Source: Selaginella moellendorffii (Eukaryota > Streptophyta > Lycopodiopsida > Selaginellales > Selaginellaceae). Taken from it: DNA of 64,000 nt. The notes below the pieces were generated by a model. It saw nothing but the letters and a program-made list of their open reading frames with translations, searched no databases and was not told the DNA's origin. Of this stretch, positions 44,903 through 56,586 are shown in pieces. A program made the position numbers and the translations under genes. Within the stretch, counting starts at the first letter, position 1. Each line of letters starts with the position of its first letter. The stretch spans positions 2,286,401-2,350,400 of the forward strand of contig NW_003314279.1 of assembly GCF_000143415.4 (NCBI RefSeq), written 5' to 3'.

Positions 44903-47280
44903 TGTCGTCTATATTGACAACATCCTGATCTATAGCGAAACGCTAGAGGAGCATGCTAAACACTTGACGAAGGTGTTTGAGAAACTAAGGGAACATCAGC
45001 TGTATGCTAAAGAGAGCAAATGTGACTTTGCTCAACAAGAGGTAAAATTTCTCGGGCATGTGGTGGGCAAGGACGGGCTCAAGGTGGACTCTGAGAAGGT
45101 CCAAGCGATCTAGGATTGGGAGTGACCATTGAATGTACACAAGTTAAGGGCATTCTTGGGGCTATGCAACTACTATCGAAAGTTTATCAGACACTATTCG
45201 AGAGTAGCCCTACCCTTAACGGACCAAACAGGAAAAGGAAAGATGGTATGGACAGCAGAATGCGAGGCGGCATTCATCCACCTCAAGGGGAAGTTGAGGA
45301 AGGCTCCCGTGTTGGTGTTACCAGACTTTGGTAAGGACTTTGAGGTAGAAACAGATGCTTCAGACTTTGCGTTGGGCACAGTTTTGAAGCAAGACAACCA
45401 TCCAATAGTGTTCTTATCGAAGAAGTTGGACAAGGCTCAACAAAAGTGGCCTGCCCATGAGAAGGGTGGTCAAGGTGCTCAAGGAGTGGCGACACTACCT
45501 TGGGAGACACTTCAAAGTTTACATAGACAATATGGCAACGAAACACTTCTTGTCACAACCCAACTTGAGGGGAAAACAAGGTCGGTGGGCCAATGCTTTG
45601 GCCGAGTTTGATTGCGAGATTCTGTACAAGTCTGGGAAGAGCAACATCGTGGCAGATGCGCTAAGTCAAAAAGCGAGTTTGAAGTTGGTGATATCCAATG
45701 CAACAACAACCTTTTGGGATGATGTGTGGACCGCATACGAGAACGATGATCTAGCATAAGAAGTGTTGCTGAGGAATCTAGAGGCACGGGAAGCTCACCA
45801 GAGAGGTGAGCTGCCAACAGAAGAGAAAACGGGCTATGCAAAATGCAACCGACTCATATATTACAAGCAAACGAGGGTGTATGTTCTAGAAGGGGAACTA
45901 AGGAAGGTAGCCTTAAAAGAGTGTCATGACGGACCTCTTGTGGGACACGGCGGCGTGCCCAAGACAATGGGCTTACTCAAGAGGAAGTACCACTGGCCAG
46001 ATATGGCTAAGGATGTCCAAGACTATGTAAAGACAAGTCCAACATGTCAGCAAGTCAAAACTATGACTAAGGCTAGTGGGGGTTTGTTACAAAGCATCCC
46101 AATTCCAGATCGTCTGTGGAAATGTCTTACGATGGACTTCATCACGGGACTCCCCCCAAGCGAGGGTTTCGATGCGATATTCGTGGTGGTGGATTGATTT
46201 TCGAAGATGGCACATTTCATACCCACCACAACAGAAGTGGATGCGGAAGGTGTGGCGAAGCTGTTCTTCGAACAAGTGGTTTGAGTGCGGGGAAGGCCGA
46301 AAGAGATCATCTCAGATCGAGATAAGATCTTCACTAGTAGGTTCTGGAGGACTCTCCTGGAATAGTATTGCACCAAGTTGAAATTCAGCACAGCCTATCA
46401 CCCATAGACAGGTAATGTGTGTTAAGTCAAGTTTGGTGGCACTAACACTTCTTGACAGACGGACAAACGGAAAGGGTGAATAGGCAGCTGGAGGATTATT
46501 TGCGATGCTATGTTTCGGGAGACCAGACCGATTGGGTAAGTCATTTGGGACTTGCGGAAATGTGTTATAACAACTCACCACATTCGAGCATCGGGGTGAG
46601 TCCATGGGAAGTCATCAATGGGCGAGCTATTAAAGGTCCTGTGGAACTCGGCATGGCCGAGTATCATGGAGAATTACCCGCAGTGGAGGCATTCATGGCG
46701 GAAAGACTCAACATTTGGAATCTAGTGAGGGATTCCTTGGAACGGGTTCAACAAAGGCAAACTAAGTACGCGAACCAAAAGCGTTGGGATGTAGAGTTCC
46801 AAACTGGGGAGAAGGTGTGGCTGAACACCAAGAACTTCAGGCTACCAAGTGGGATCAGCCGGAAGTTGACCCAAAGGTAAAAATGCATGTATTCCTGTAA
46901 ATGAATTGATCTTGAGTTCCTTAAATAGGTTCGCGGGGCCTTATGAGATTGAGGCTTGAATTGGTAAAGTGGCCTACCGTCTCCGACTTTCTCAAGAGAT
47001 GAGGAAGATGCATCCTGTGTTCCATGTGAACTTACTCAAGCCGTATTTTGAGGATCCGCTTTGCAAGGACCAAGTAAAACCTTTATTTGAGGTTATCCAA
47101 GGGGAAGAGGAATACGAAATCGAGGCCATCCTCAATGCGCGTAAGAGCAAGTGACAAGGATGCAAGGTGAGAGAATTCCACATAAAGTGGAAAGGATTTC
47201 TACACTGTGAAGCAACATGGGAACCGGAGGAGAACCTAGCGAACGCGCGAGATCTAGTGAAGGAATTTCTGCAAACTTAA
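44903..47280 (+). mobile_element. Ty3/gypsy chromovirus-type pol, 5'-truncated and broken
   Basis: Plus-strand order: the end of reverse transcriptase starting inside the catalytic motif (VYIDNILIYSE where YxDD is usual), RNase H (FEVETDASDFALGTVLKQDN, HFKVYIDNMATKHFL), zinc-binding start of integrase (HDGPLVGHGGVPKTMGLLKR, with CQQVK), integrase core (MDFITGLPPSEGFDAIFVVV; TDGQTERVNRQLEDYLRCYV), and a C-terminal chromodomain (YEIEAILNARKSK, IKWKGFLHCEATWEPEENLA). gag, protease and the first half of RT are missing; LTR sequence in reverse orientation abuts at 44903. Stops at 45111, 45757, 46195, 46879 and 47152 and frame changes in integrase show it is dead. Confidence 0.9.
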
Positions 47281-47731
47281 GCAGAACTCTATGTACTTAT
47301 GCAAAGTTCAATTAAAGTATCAATTTGTGAAGTTGAGTAATGGCATATGTTGGGGCCTAAAGGTGTGCCGAAGGTAAGCTAATTAGCATGGGTTAGCTAG
47401 GTCGACCAAGCATAGGGAACTACACCTGACTCCCTGCAGGGATGTTGAATCCGTAGACGTATTCTACGGAGGTTGGGTTCAAGTCCCAACCCCCTAGTAA
47501 ATCAAGGCTAGGTTCAAGTCCCGACCCCATACTAGGGCGTGGTGAAGTGAGGAGTATAGGGATACCTATATTCCGTTGTCATGGGCTCTTGGCCGGGGAG
47601 GCTAACTTAGGCACACTGCTAAGTCGGGGGATACCCCCGGAGACATGGTCAACAAGTTATAGGATACAAGTTATAGGATAAAAAAGAGACATTCAATGTG
47701 GGCATTGAACTTCTTTTATGGGTGGTGGAGT
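47281..47731 (+). other. 3' internal region of the retrotransposon with a tRNA-like half and polypurine tract
   Basis: Noncoding. 47450-47505 can fold as an anticodon-like arm (CCGTAG, 7-nt loop, CTACGG) and a T-like arm (TTGGG, TTCAAGT, CCCAA). A second GGTTCAAGTCCCGACC follows. A GGGTGGTGGAG purine tract at about 47720 immediately precedes TGTAAGGAACC, the likely LTR start. Related sequence at 55000-55400. Confidence 0.5.
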
Positions 47732-47963
47732 TGTAAGGAACCAACCTGCCAAGGTCTCATAGGCTAAAGGATCCCCGAAAGCATAACCAAAATGACAATT
47801 GGATGGGACCGAGTCGAAGATCGAGTTGAAGACCAACTCTGAGACCGAGTTCGAGATAGAGTTTGGGATCGAGTCCGAGGCCGAAACGGAGACTGAGTTC
47901 GAGACCGAGTTCGAGACAGAGTCCGAGATCCAAATTGGGTCTGAGACTGAGAATCTGATCCTT
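47732..47963 (+). repeat. LTR start with GAG-rich array, cut by the assembly gap
   Basis: Starts TGTAAGGAACC after a polypurine tract, then CTAAAGGATCCCCGAAAGC and an array of GAGTTCGAGACCGAG-type units, comparable to 56587-57250. Confidence 0.6.
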
Positions 47964-48490
47964 NNNNNNNNNNNNNNNNNNNNNNNNNNNNNNNNNNNNN
48001 NNNNNNNNNNNNNNNNNNNNNNNNNNNNNNNNNNNNNNNNNNNNNNNNNNNNNNNNNNNNNNNNNNNNNNNNNNNNNNNNNNNNNNNNNNNNNNNNNNNN
48101 NNNNNNNNNNNNNNNNNNNNNNNNNNNNNNNNNNNNNNNNNNNNNNNNNNNNNNNNNNNNNNNNNNNNNNNNNNNNNNNNNNNNNNNNNNNNNNNNNNNN
48201 NNNNNNNNNNNNNNNNNNNNNNNNNNNNNNNNNNNNNNNNNNNNNNNNNNNNNNNNNNNNNNNNNNNNNNNNNNNNNNNNNNNNNNNNNNNNNNNNNNNN
48301 NNNNNNNNNNNNNNNNNNNNNNNNNNNNNNNNNNNNNNNNNNNNNNNNNNNNNNNNNNNNNNNNNNNNNNNNNNNNNNNNNNNNNNNNNNNNNNNNNNNN
48401 NNNNNNNNNNNNNNNNNNNNNNNNNNNNNNNNNNNNNNNNNNNNNNNNNNNNNNNNNNNNNNNNNNNNNNNNNNNNNNNNNNNNNNNNNN
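47964..48490. other. assembly gap
   Basis: 527 unresolved bases. The gap opens inside the GAG-rich LTR array and closes in a piece of the minus-strand retrotransposon. Confidence 0.99.
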
Positions 48491-49058
48491 CTTCACATTG
48501 GTACGGCTAGCAACTTTCACTACCTTGCTATCAGGGTTTTGCTTCGACAACTCTGAGGTACCCATACCGGGCCGTTAGGCCACGGTGTTCCGCCCCGGCA
48601 TCCCGAAGCAAGTGTTGCACCCAAGATTTAGGATTTAGAGGGTCCCATGATCAAGTCTTGTGGTACCAAGGGGTGTTAGGAACCTGGAGGCTTGGTGTGC
48701 TTGGCTGCTTGTGCCTACAGGGAGTGTAGCCGAACCTTAAGTCCAGTCTAACCCGGGGAAGGGGATTGGGAGAGATTTGGGAATCCGTGGATGGATGGTT
48801 AACACTCCGTTGCTCGTGTAGTGAGTAGCTAAAACCAAGTAGGAGCTGGTACCATAGGCGGGAACCTTGGGGAGGGAACTTAGCAAAAGTCAAGGCAGTG
48901 TTGGATGGATAGACAAGGTAAGCTGGCAAATTGGAAAGGAAAAATTTGTAGCTTACAAAGGCCAAAGGCCCAGCTTCCCCTGAGCAAAAAATCAATTCTA
49001 TTGGAAAGATTTAGACAACATTTATAAACTAGTAGATTAAGTTGTTTACACGACCACA
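48491..49058. repeat. LTR-derived sequence after the gap
   Basis: 48491-48555 repeats 50621-50686 of the gypsy element almost exactly. 48556-48980 is LTR-family sequence whose AT-decayed form follows the gap at 21305. From about 48985 the minus-strand element's own end begins: minus-strand AAAAGGGG at about 49059-49066 then TGTGGTCGTG. Confidence 0.6.
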
Positions 49059-52016
49059 CCCCTTTTCAAAAATGAGTCATCGAAAGAGAGGTTGTGACTT
49101 GTGATCAGTCTATAATAGATATCCCCATGGTTATGGATTGGACCCATGCACTGAAGTGCTGAAGTCAGCTTACCAAAATTGACCCAAGTACTAACAGATG
49201 AGAGAAACGACACTTTGATTTATAGAAATATATTACTTTATTAATTTGCAAGATTTATTATAAGAGTTACAAAATTATTCTTTATTATGATTTTCATACT
49301 CCGTGACAAACTCACGAGCATGTGTAAGATTCCTAAGAGGCTCCCAAGTTAATTCACAAGATGGGTAACTTTTCCACTTAATTAGATACTCTCGACGTTT
49401 GGCATTTTTAAGCCAGCATGTACCCAAAATAGCTTCCACTTCATATTCAAGTTCACCATCCACAACTTCTGGTGGTGGATGAATCTCCGCTTGATGTGAA
49501 TCATCCATAGTGTAAGGAGCCAAGAGATTGGCATGAAATACATTATGAACATTGGACATCTCCCCAGGAAGATCCAACTGATAGGATACATTACCAATGC
49601 ATCTCAACACCCGATAGGGTCCAATATATCTTGGTAACAGCTTCCGAGATAAAGATTCCTTAATGTTGAAGTTCCAGGAAGATAGCCACACTTGATCTCC
49701 CACTTGATAGGATACATTTCGAAGATGCTGATCCTTATCACGTCGATACCTATCCTGAGCTTTGCCCATTAGTGCCTTAGTAGCTCTAGACCAATCTTGG
49801 CGTAACTACTCCATATAAGTCTCAACGGCTGGGACCAACACTTCAGACATTGGTTTTGATACAAAAATCTGTTGAGGCACTTCACAAGCATTCCCTTGTA
49901 GCATCTCCCATGGAGAACAGCCAATAGTGTTGAGAAATGTGTTGTTATAACAAATTTTTGCTGTATCCAAATGCTTAACCCAGTCGCGTTGGTTTGCCGC
50001 GACAGTACTGTAAATAATCCTCAACTTGAGCATTCATGCATTTGGTCTACCCATTAGTTTGAGGATAATAAGCTGTACTAAACTTCAATTTGGTACCAAA
50101 CAGCTGGAATAGTGTGCCCCAAAACTTCCCTATAAACCTTAAATCTCTATCTGAGATCATCTCTTTGGGAAGACCACGAACCCGCACTATTTCATGGAAA
50201 AAGAGCTTTGCTACTTGCTTCACATTCACTGTTTCCACAATTGGAATGAAATGTGAAATCTTCAACAACCGATCCACATCATAACCCTTAGACTTCGGCA
50301 AGCAAGTAACAAAATCAAGTGTCACACTTTAAAATGGCCATGCCGGTGCTGGTATGCATTGCAACTTTCCAGCCTGCTTCTTAGTTTTGTGCTTACATTG
50401 TTGGCATATAGGGCAGGAACGGACATAGTTTGCTACATCACCTTCTATACCAGACTAGAAAAATCCCTTTTTCAACAAAGCCAGAGTCTTTCGCTTTCCA
50501 CTATGTCCTACTACCGAATATCATGATGTTCCCGCAGAAATAACTGCTGCAGATCCTTAGAGGGAAGATACAATCTTTCTTGCTTATAGAATATAAGCCC
50601 ATTCCAAACTAAGAAGCGAAGCTTCACATTGGTACGGCTAGCAACTTTCGCTACCTTGCTATCAGGGTTTTGCTTCGACAACTCCGCATGGTGTAAGATT
50701 GCCTTCGCCAGTGGATCACTTCCATACAAATCCTGAACGTCCTCTAACTAGTCCAAACTGATTGCCAATATTGCTCGAAACTGAGCCTGATGACTCAACG
50801 TAGCTGGAACAATATTGTCTTTACCAAGTTTATATATGATTTCAATATCATATCTAGTAAGCTTCTCTTGCCAATGAGCTTGCTTCAGCATAAGCTTTGG
50901 CTATGTAGCAAAGTAGCTTAGTGTATTACTATCTGAATAAACCTTGGTATGTCCACCCAAGTAGTGTCTACAGTGTTCCAGAGCTGACACTATAGCAAAC
51001 ATCTCTTTCTTATGCATTGGCGATCTTCGTTGAGTTTCATCTAATTTCTTGAAATAGAATGCAACAGGACAACCATGTCGCCTTAGCGTAACACCAACCA
51101 CTTTCTCATAATCTTGCTACAACATGACACTAATAACATAGCCAGATGCATCACAATGCACTTCAAAGGGTTTATCAAGATCTAGGATCATAAGAACAGA
51201 AACTATAGTCAAGATCTCCTTCAACCATACAAAAGCATGTTGACAAGTTGGTGTCCAATAAAATGGTATACTACTCTTAGTTAACTCAGTCAACGGAAGA
51301 GCAATTTTTGCAAAATTGTGGACAAACTTGCGATAGTATCCCGCTAAATTGAGAAAGGAACGAACATCTAATATAGTGGTCAGAACTTCCCAGGACTTCA
51401 CCGCTTCCACCTTCTTTGGATCTACCTCAATTATGCCACCACCAACTATATGTCTGAGAAAGTTTACGCACAATTGTCCAAAAGCGCATTTACTTTTTTT
51501 ACCATACAATTGGTGTTCATGCAATTTCTGAAACACCAACTCCAAGTGTTTCAAATGATCCTCCAACGTTTCACTGAAGACTAGAACATCGTCGATATAT
51601 AGGACAACAAATGTGTCCAAATAATCTTTGAATATTCTATTCATCATAGTGCTGAATGTTGCCGGAGCATTGCATAACCCAAATGGCATAACAAGAAACT
51701 TATAAGATCCATACCGAGTCTTAAAGGCTATCTTCTCCACATCTTGATCTGCCACCCGTATCTGATAATATCCAAACAGCAAATCAAGCTGCGTAAAATA
51801 CTTAGCCTTTAAGAGTTGGTCAAACAAGTCATCAATGTGAGGCAAAGGATAACTATTTTTGACTGTGATCTTATTGAGTGCCCGATAGTCGATACACATC
51901 TTCATGGTTCCATCCTTTTTCATAACAAAAAGGACTGGCGCTCCATTATAAGCAACCAAAAAGAACAACTCGAGAGGTGATCCATAAGGGTTCAAATATA
52001 GAAGGAAAGGGCCCAT
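49059..52016 (-). mobile_element. Ty3/gypsy chromodomain retrotransposon pol, minus strand, broken
   Basis: RT frame 52016-51117: [48 protein letters not shown] catalytic motif, then the start of RNase H ([10 protein letters not shown]). RNase H continues at 51101-50901, integrase at about 50500-49806 (ISHFIPIVETVNVKQVAKLF, AYYPQTNG), and a C-terminal chromodomain at 49769-49275 (YEVEAILGTCW, YLIKWKSYPSCELTWEPLRN). gag and protease are absent upstream of 52016. A polypurine tract AAAAGGGG lies at 49059-49066 and a partial LTR beyond it. Stops between domains make it inactive. Only moderately similar to the plus-strand pol, so a different family. Confidence 0.9.
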
Positions 52017-52675
52017 GAATAAGAGTGAACCCCCTTTTCCAATCAGTTAAGGGTCTTGGGATACTTGGGGTTAAATGTCCTTGGGTTTAAATAGTACTAG
52101 GTTGAGTGATTTCCTGGGAAGTCCAAATTCAGAAGCTTACATTTGGTATTGGAATTGTTCCTTAGTCTGACTTTTATTGGTGCTCAAGTATATCACCATT
52201 GATGTTGGTATTGGAAGGTTCTAGGAGTGGGCCTATCCTTGGGGAGTAGCAAGTCCGGAAGACATGGCTCTCCATTACAGTTCATGTGTGAACTTGTAGA
52301 TGAGGTGGTGGATAAAAAAGGGCTAATAATAAAACAACTTTGGGATCTTGGGAATAGTATAAGGTTTTTCTTAGAGAGTTGAGGATGTGATTCAGATGAG
52401 CATTTGACTTAGCAAACTGCCTAATGTAGTTGTGGTAAACAACTATAATTGAGATCACAAGAAAGATAGGGACTCCAAAACAATAAAAGAGTCACAAGAT
52501 CATCCTCATATAATTGAGGCTACTGCTTATGAATTGGAGACCGGACTAATGACTGTGAAAGGTCAAATACGGATGAGGACACAAGTCCTTGAAATGGTAG
52601 CCAGGGCTACCTTTTATAAATGTTGGAACAAACCTAAGGTGTTGTGAGTGTGCTCAGAGGATGAGACGGTATTCT
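52017..52675. other. no gene seen
   Basis: No frame with a domain. Possibly the decayed 5' part of neighbouring retroelements. Confidence 0.4.
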
Positions 52676-53075
52676 CATCATATGGATGGATAATCCTAAG
52701 AAGCGAGAGTAGCTCATACAAAATGAGGAATAATCAAGTGTTAGAGCAACACTTGTGAGTAGGACATGAATACACAAAGTACTACTATGGTACTTGTGAG
52801 TAGGATTTCCACTATGTAAGAAGCGAGAGTAGCTCATACAAAATGAGGAATAATCAAGTGTTAGAGCAACACTTGTGAGTAGGACATGAATACACAAAGT
52901 ACTACTATGGTACTTGTGAGTAGGACATCATATGGATGGATAATCCTAAGAAGCGAGAGTAGCTCATACAAAATGAGGAATAATCAAGTGTTAGAGCAAC
53001 ACTTGTGAGTAGGACATGAATACACAAAGTACTACTATGGTCCTTGTGAGTAGGACATGAATACACAAAGTTGTA
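52676..53075 (+). repeat. tandem repeat, three units of 120-130 bp
   Basis: AAGCGAGAGTAGCTCATACA begins at 52701, 52821 and 52951. Each unit contains AATCAAGTGTTAGAGCAACA and CACAAAGTACTACTATGG. A CATATGGATGGATAATCC prefix precedes the first and third units, so units one and three share a longer period. Unit identity is very high, so the array is recent. Confidence 0.95.
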
Positions 53076-53935
53076 TTCCAGCGAGCAGGCACCTCAAAAA
53101 TAGGACCTTACAGATCATTGGATTAACAAAATCCAAAAATGTTAGATGACTCAAGTAGAGTCAGCAATGTTAGGATCCTATCCCTTACACCCTAAGCCAA
53201 CTGGCTAAAGGGGTGATCACTTGATTGCAGGGCCCATTTCCTTATCCTATTATCCTGACCTGGTGCCTAACAATAATGAATGGTCCTAAGGGATTGGTAA
53301 AAGCATTTGGACTGAGGTATGTGGTGCCCCATGAAGGATGGGAAGGATTATAAGATCTAAATATGAGAATAATGAATATCTTATCGATGGTAGAATGTGC
53401 CATGCTAAAGTTGTGGGGAAAGTGTTCCCAGAAGAAAAAAACTTTGACAAAAAGTTGTGTGTAAATTACGTGGTGCAGTGCTAATGGATAGTTGGCATAA
53501 GAAAGAACTGTATTGGTTTTGGCAAGGACTTAGACACAAATAAGAAGTGTCATAAAGGTACGGGGAGCCAATGGTACGGAGACACCGAATATGCCAAGGC
53601 ATGATGCCTTAAGGTGAAATTAGCAGGTTTATAAAAACCCCTTCCCAAAGGAATCCTAATAGAAATGAGAATGGCATAACCTAAGTTGGAAGACATGCTG
53701 TTAGAGTGTGGTGACCCAAATAATGATGGAGGTGTGGAAGCACCAACAATGAGTTGTAGGACTTGACAACTATGAAGTAACTAAGCAAAAGGTGCAAAAT
53801 AATTGATTAAACTAGTAGAAGATAACTACCTAAGACTTCTTATAGGGATAAAGAAATTAGATATACCCATATGGGGAATAAATTGTTTATATTGTGATAT
53901 AGTAAGTCAATGTCGTAAAAGGAAATGCTCATTGT
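53076..53935. other. no gene seen
   Basis: Repeat-like sequence with stops in all frames. No domain recognised. Confidence 0.4.
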
Positions 53936-56586
53936 CAAAAAAGCCATCATTAGGACACCCAAGCACTGTAGACCATCAAGAGGTGGTGTTTGGTGTCGTG
54001 AGGGCCATAGATAAGGCCCAAAGGACTCAATCCCTAGCGAATGATGGATAAAAGGTGCTATCTAAACGTCCAAGGTTGTAGAGAAGGGAGAAGCTCATCT
54101 ACTCAAATTGAACAAAGCCAAAAATGGGATTTTGGCAAGGGTAGTGATGGGCATATAAATGCCCATAAGTATTAACATTAATCCCGGTGTGTGGGATTAT
54201 AAGGTGAGCATACCTAGATTGAGGAACCACTCCCTAAGCTATCAGGTGGGTTCATCCCTATGAATATTTGCTAAGGCATGGTAGGAAGTGTAAAGCTAAC
54301 CTTCTAGTATGGAGGAAAATAACTGAAAGAAATGTGTAAGGCCAAAAGCAAATAGTAAGGGGATAGAACCGAACTATATGAATCAACGAGCATAATCAAG
54401 GGTGGTTATGCAAGTTGGGAGTGGAGAATCAAGTGGGTGCTCAAGCATGTTGTTACTAACGACTGGGATGCCATAGAGAGTTTAAAACATGGGATTGTCC
54501 ATGTTAAACCATATGGCAATTGGAAAGCTTGCGAAAGGAGAAGCTTTAGCAAGATAAGGAACAAAGTTCCTTGAAGGTTCTTTTAGGTGGATAAGTACCT
54601 AGAAATCTAAGTGTAAATGGTTCATAAAGCGCGTGAAATCAAAGTGGTGTAGCAGAAGCCTAGTCTTGAAACTTGCCAAGAGGCAAAGCTATCAAAGTTA
54701 AGGAAATAGTTCCTGAGTGTTCAAAGAGAGGGCTTTGAACAAAAGTTGATAGTTAAAGACTTTCACGCTTATGCATGAGCCATATTACAGAGGTTGGATG
54801 ACTTGTTAAGTGAGATTGGTAAGTCGGGGGAACAAATACCCTAGTTGAAGGAGCCAACTTCAAAAAGGGTGGCCCATGAGGCGAAGCACGGAGGAGTCCA
54901 TGCATGATCATAGACTTGTCAAGTGAGAAGACTTGGCAATTGGGAGGGACTAGGTTCCTAAGCTATGATCTATAGCGCGCTTTAAGTATAAATTGGTGCA
55001 CCGGTGTAGGGAGTCACGCTAAGCATCTTGTATGATGCTATCCGTAGATGCATATACGGAGGTTGGGTTCGAATTCCGACCCTCTAGTGCTTGGGTTCGA
55101 GTCCCAAATCACTAAAGTGTGGTGATGGTTTAGAATATGAAGACACTCATTTTTCGGTGGTCATGGACTCTTAGTAAGGAGACTATCTTGGGCACACTGC
55201 CAAGTGGGGGATGCCCCGGAGTCATAATACACAGTTAAATTGCTTAGTGTGAAAGCTCAGCATATCTAACTTGAATACTTTGGTGCAAGTGGCACTAAGG
55301 ACATGGTGAATGAGATGGGGACACCTAGTCTCAGTTGCTATAGACCCTTGGCCAGAAGTGCTGGCTTGGGTGCACTGCCAAGTGTGGGGGATGCCCCCAG
55401 GGTCATGGTGAACAACTTAAAGGTCTTAGAAGATTTAGTACCTATTGGCAAACCTATTAAGGTGCCAAGGTTAGATCACTAGGTGATCTTATAGCTAAGC
55501 AAAGACATCATCCTTGTGAAGTTAAGGAATAAGGTTCCTAATTCAAAGTGTTGATTTGAACTATTGATGATGGTGGGGCTTGGTCAAGGTGACCAAGTGG
55601 GAAGGACACCTAAGAGAAATGAGTTGTGTCAATGCGATGGCATAGTGAGTTTGAGGAAGGTAGCCTCTATAAAAGACTCTTGGGAGGGTCACAAAGTTGG
55701 GTTGTGGATAGAGGCTATAGCAGAAGATGCTAAAGAGACGTACTAAGGGTGAACACCCTCTAGACTTGCCAAAGCAAAGTCTTTGCTATAGAACTGAAAG
55801 GATACCTCAAGAATGGAGGTAGCGATCCTATGTTGCTAGGTGCAACAATCAAGGATAGAAGCAAAAAATTAGCGGCTAAGAAAAGAGCCACGGAAATCAT
55901 GGAAAAGAATTTAAATGGCAAAGTTAGGCCAAGAACACTAAGGTGTTAGGTGCTAATGATTGTGTGAAAGACAATGTGTTTCCAAGGATGGATTCCCAAT
56001 TGCTCCAATTTGGCGAAAGTGGAAGCTCCAAGGGAAGGAGCGGTAAGGTAGCCAAATGGTAGGGCCGTGAACAGCCTTAGCATAAATTATGATAACTGGA
56101 ACTTAGTGCTAAAGGTGGCATGAAATAGAAGAGAGGATGATGGTGCCCTCAAGTGGAGAACTTCCTAGGATGGGGAAGTGGAGTTGCACAATATGTGCAA
56201 TACAAGGTGTTGGAGATACCCAGGAAATTGACTTCAAGAAGTCAAAAATAAAAATTTCCAAAGTGCAAAGGTTATATCAATGGAAACTAAGACTACTCAA
56301 GAATGACTAGTGGCATTGAGTTAAAGAAGGTGTCTCTAACAGGTTTAGCGAGAATTGAACCAATAAAATGAGAGAACTATCACAAGTGGTCGAATGAGTC
56401 TCTAAGTTGGAGAGACTATACTCCTTAGAGAATGAACAATGCATGGTGAACCTTTGGTGTCAAACCATTGACGAATATTGGCTAGGTGCCAAAAGATGGA
56501 AAGGGTAATACATGCTAGTATTACTTTATAAAATAGTTTATCATTTGATGAGGACATCGAACTTCGTCTATGGGTGGTGGAATTGT
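53936..56586 (+). mobile_element. internal region of a noncoding LTR element
   Basis: About 2.6 kb without coding frames, ending in a GGGTGGTGGAAT purine tract directly before the LTR at 56587. An AT-decayed copy is at 8380-9850. It contains 55000-55240 and 55310-55410, two versions of a block also found at 47400-47650 (GAGGTTGGGTTCGAATTCC; GGGCACACTGCCAAG; GGGGGATGCCCC). The lack of gag-pol suggests a large nonautonomous derivative or a deep 3' noncoding part of a gypsy element. Confidence 0.6.
55055..55110 (+). other. B-box / T-arm-like motifs in the retroelement
   Basis: GGGTTCGAATTCCGACC and GGGTTCGAGTCCCAAATC follow the RNA polymerase III B-box consensus GGTTCGANNCC. A stem TCCGTA/TACGGA precedes the first, as an anticodon arm would. 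No matching D-arm or acceptor stem was found, so this is not called a tRNA gene. Confidence 0.45.

Noticed and set aside
47693-48578. Long ORFs on both strands through 47964-48490
   Set aside because: They run through unresolved bases; likewise 21023-21390.
52676-53075. CRISPR-like array
   Set aside because: Repeats are over 100 bp with no unique spacers, in a plant retroelement region; ordinary tandem duplication.
55055-55110. tRNA gene
   Set aside because: T-arm and B-box motifs present, but no D-arm, A box or acceptor stem pairing found.
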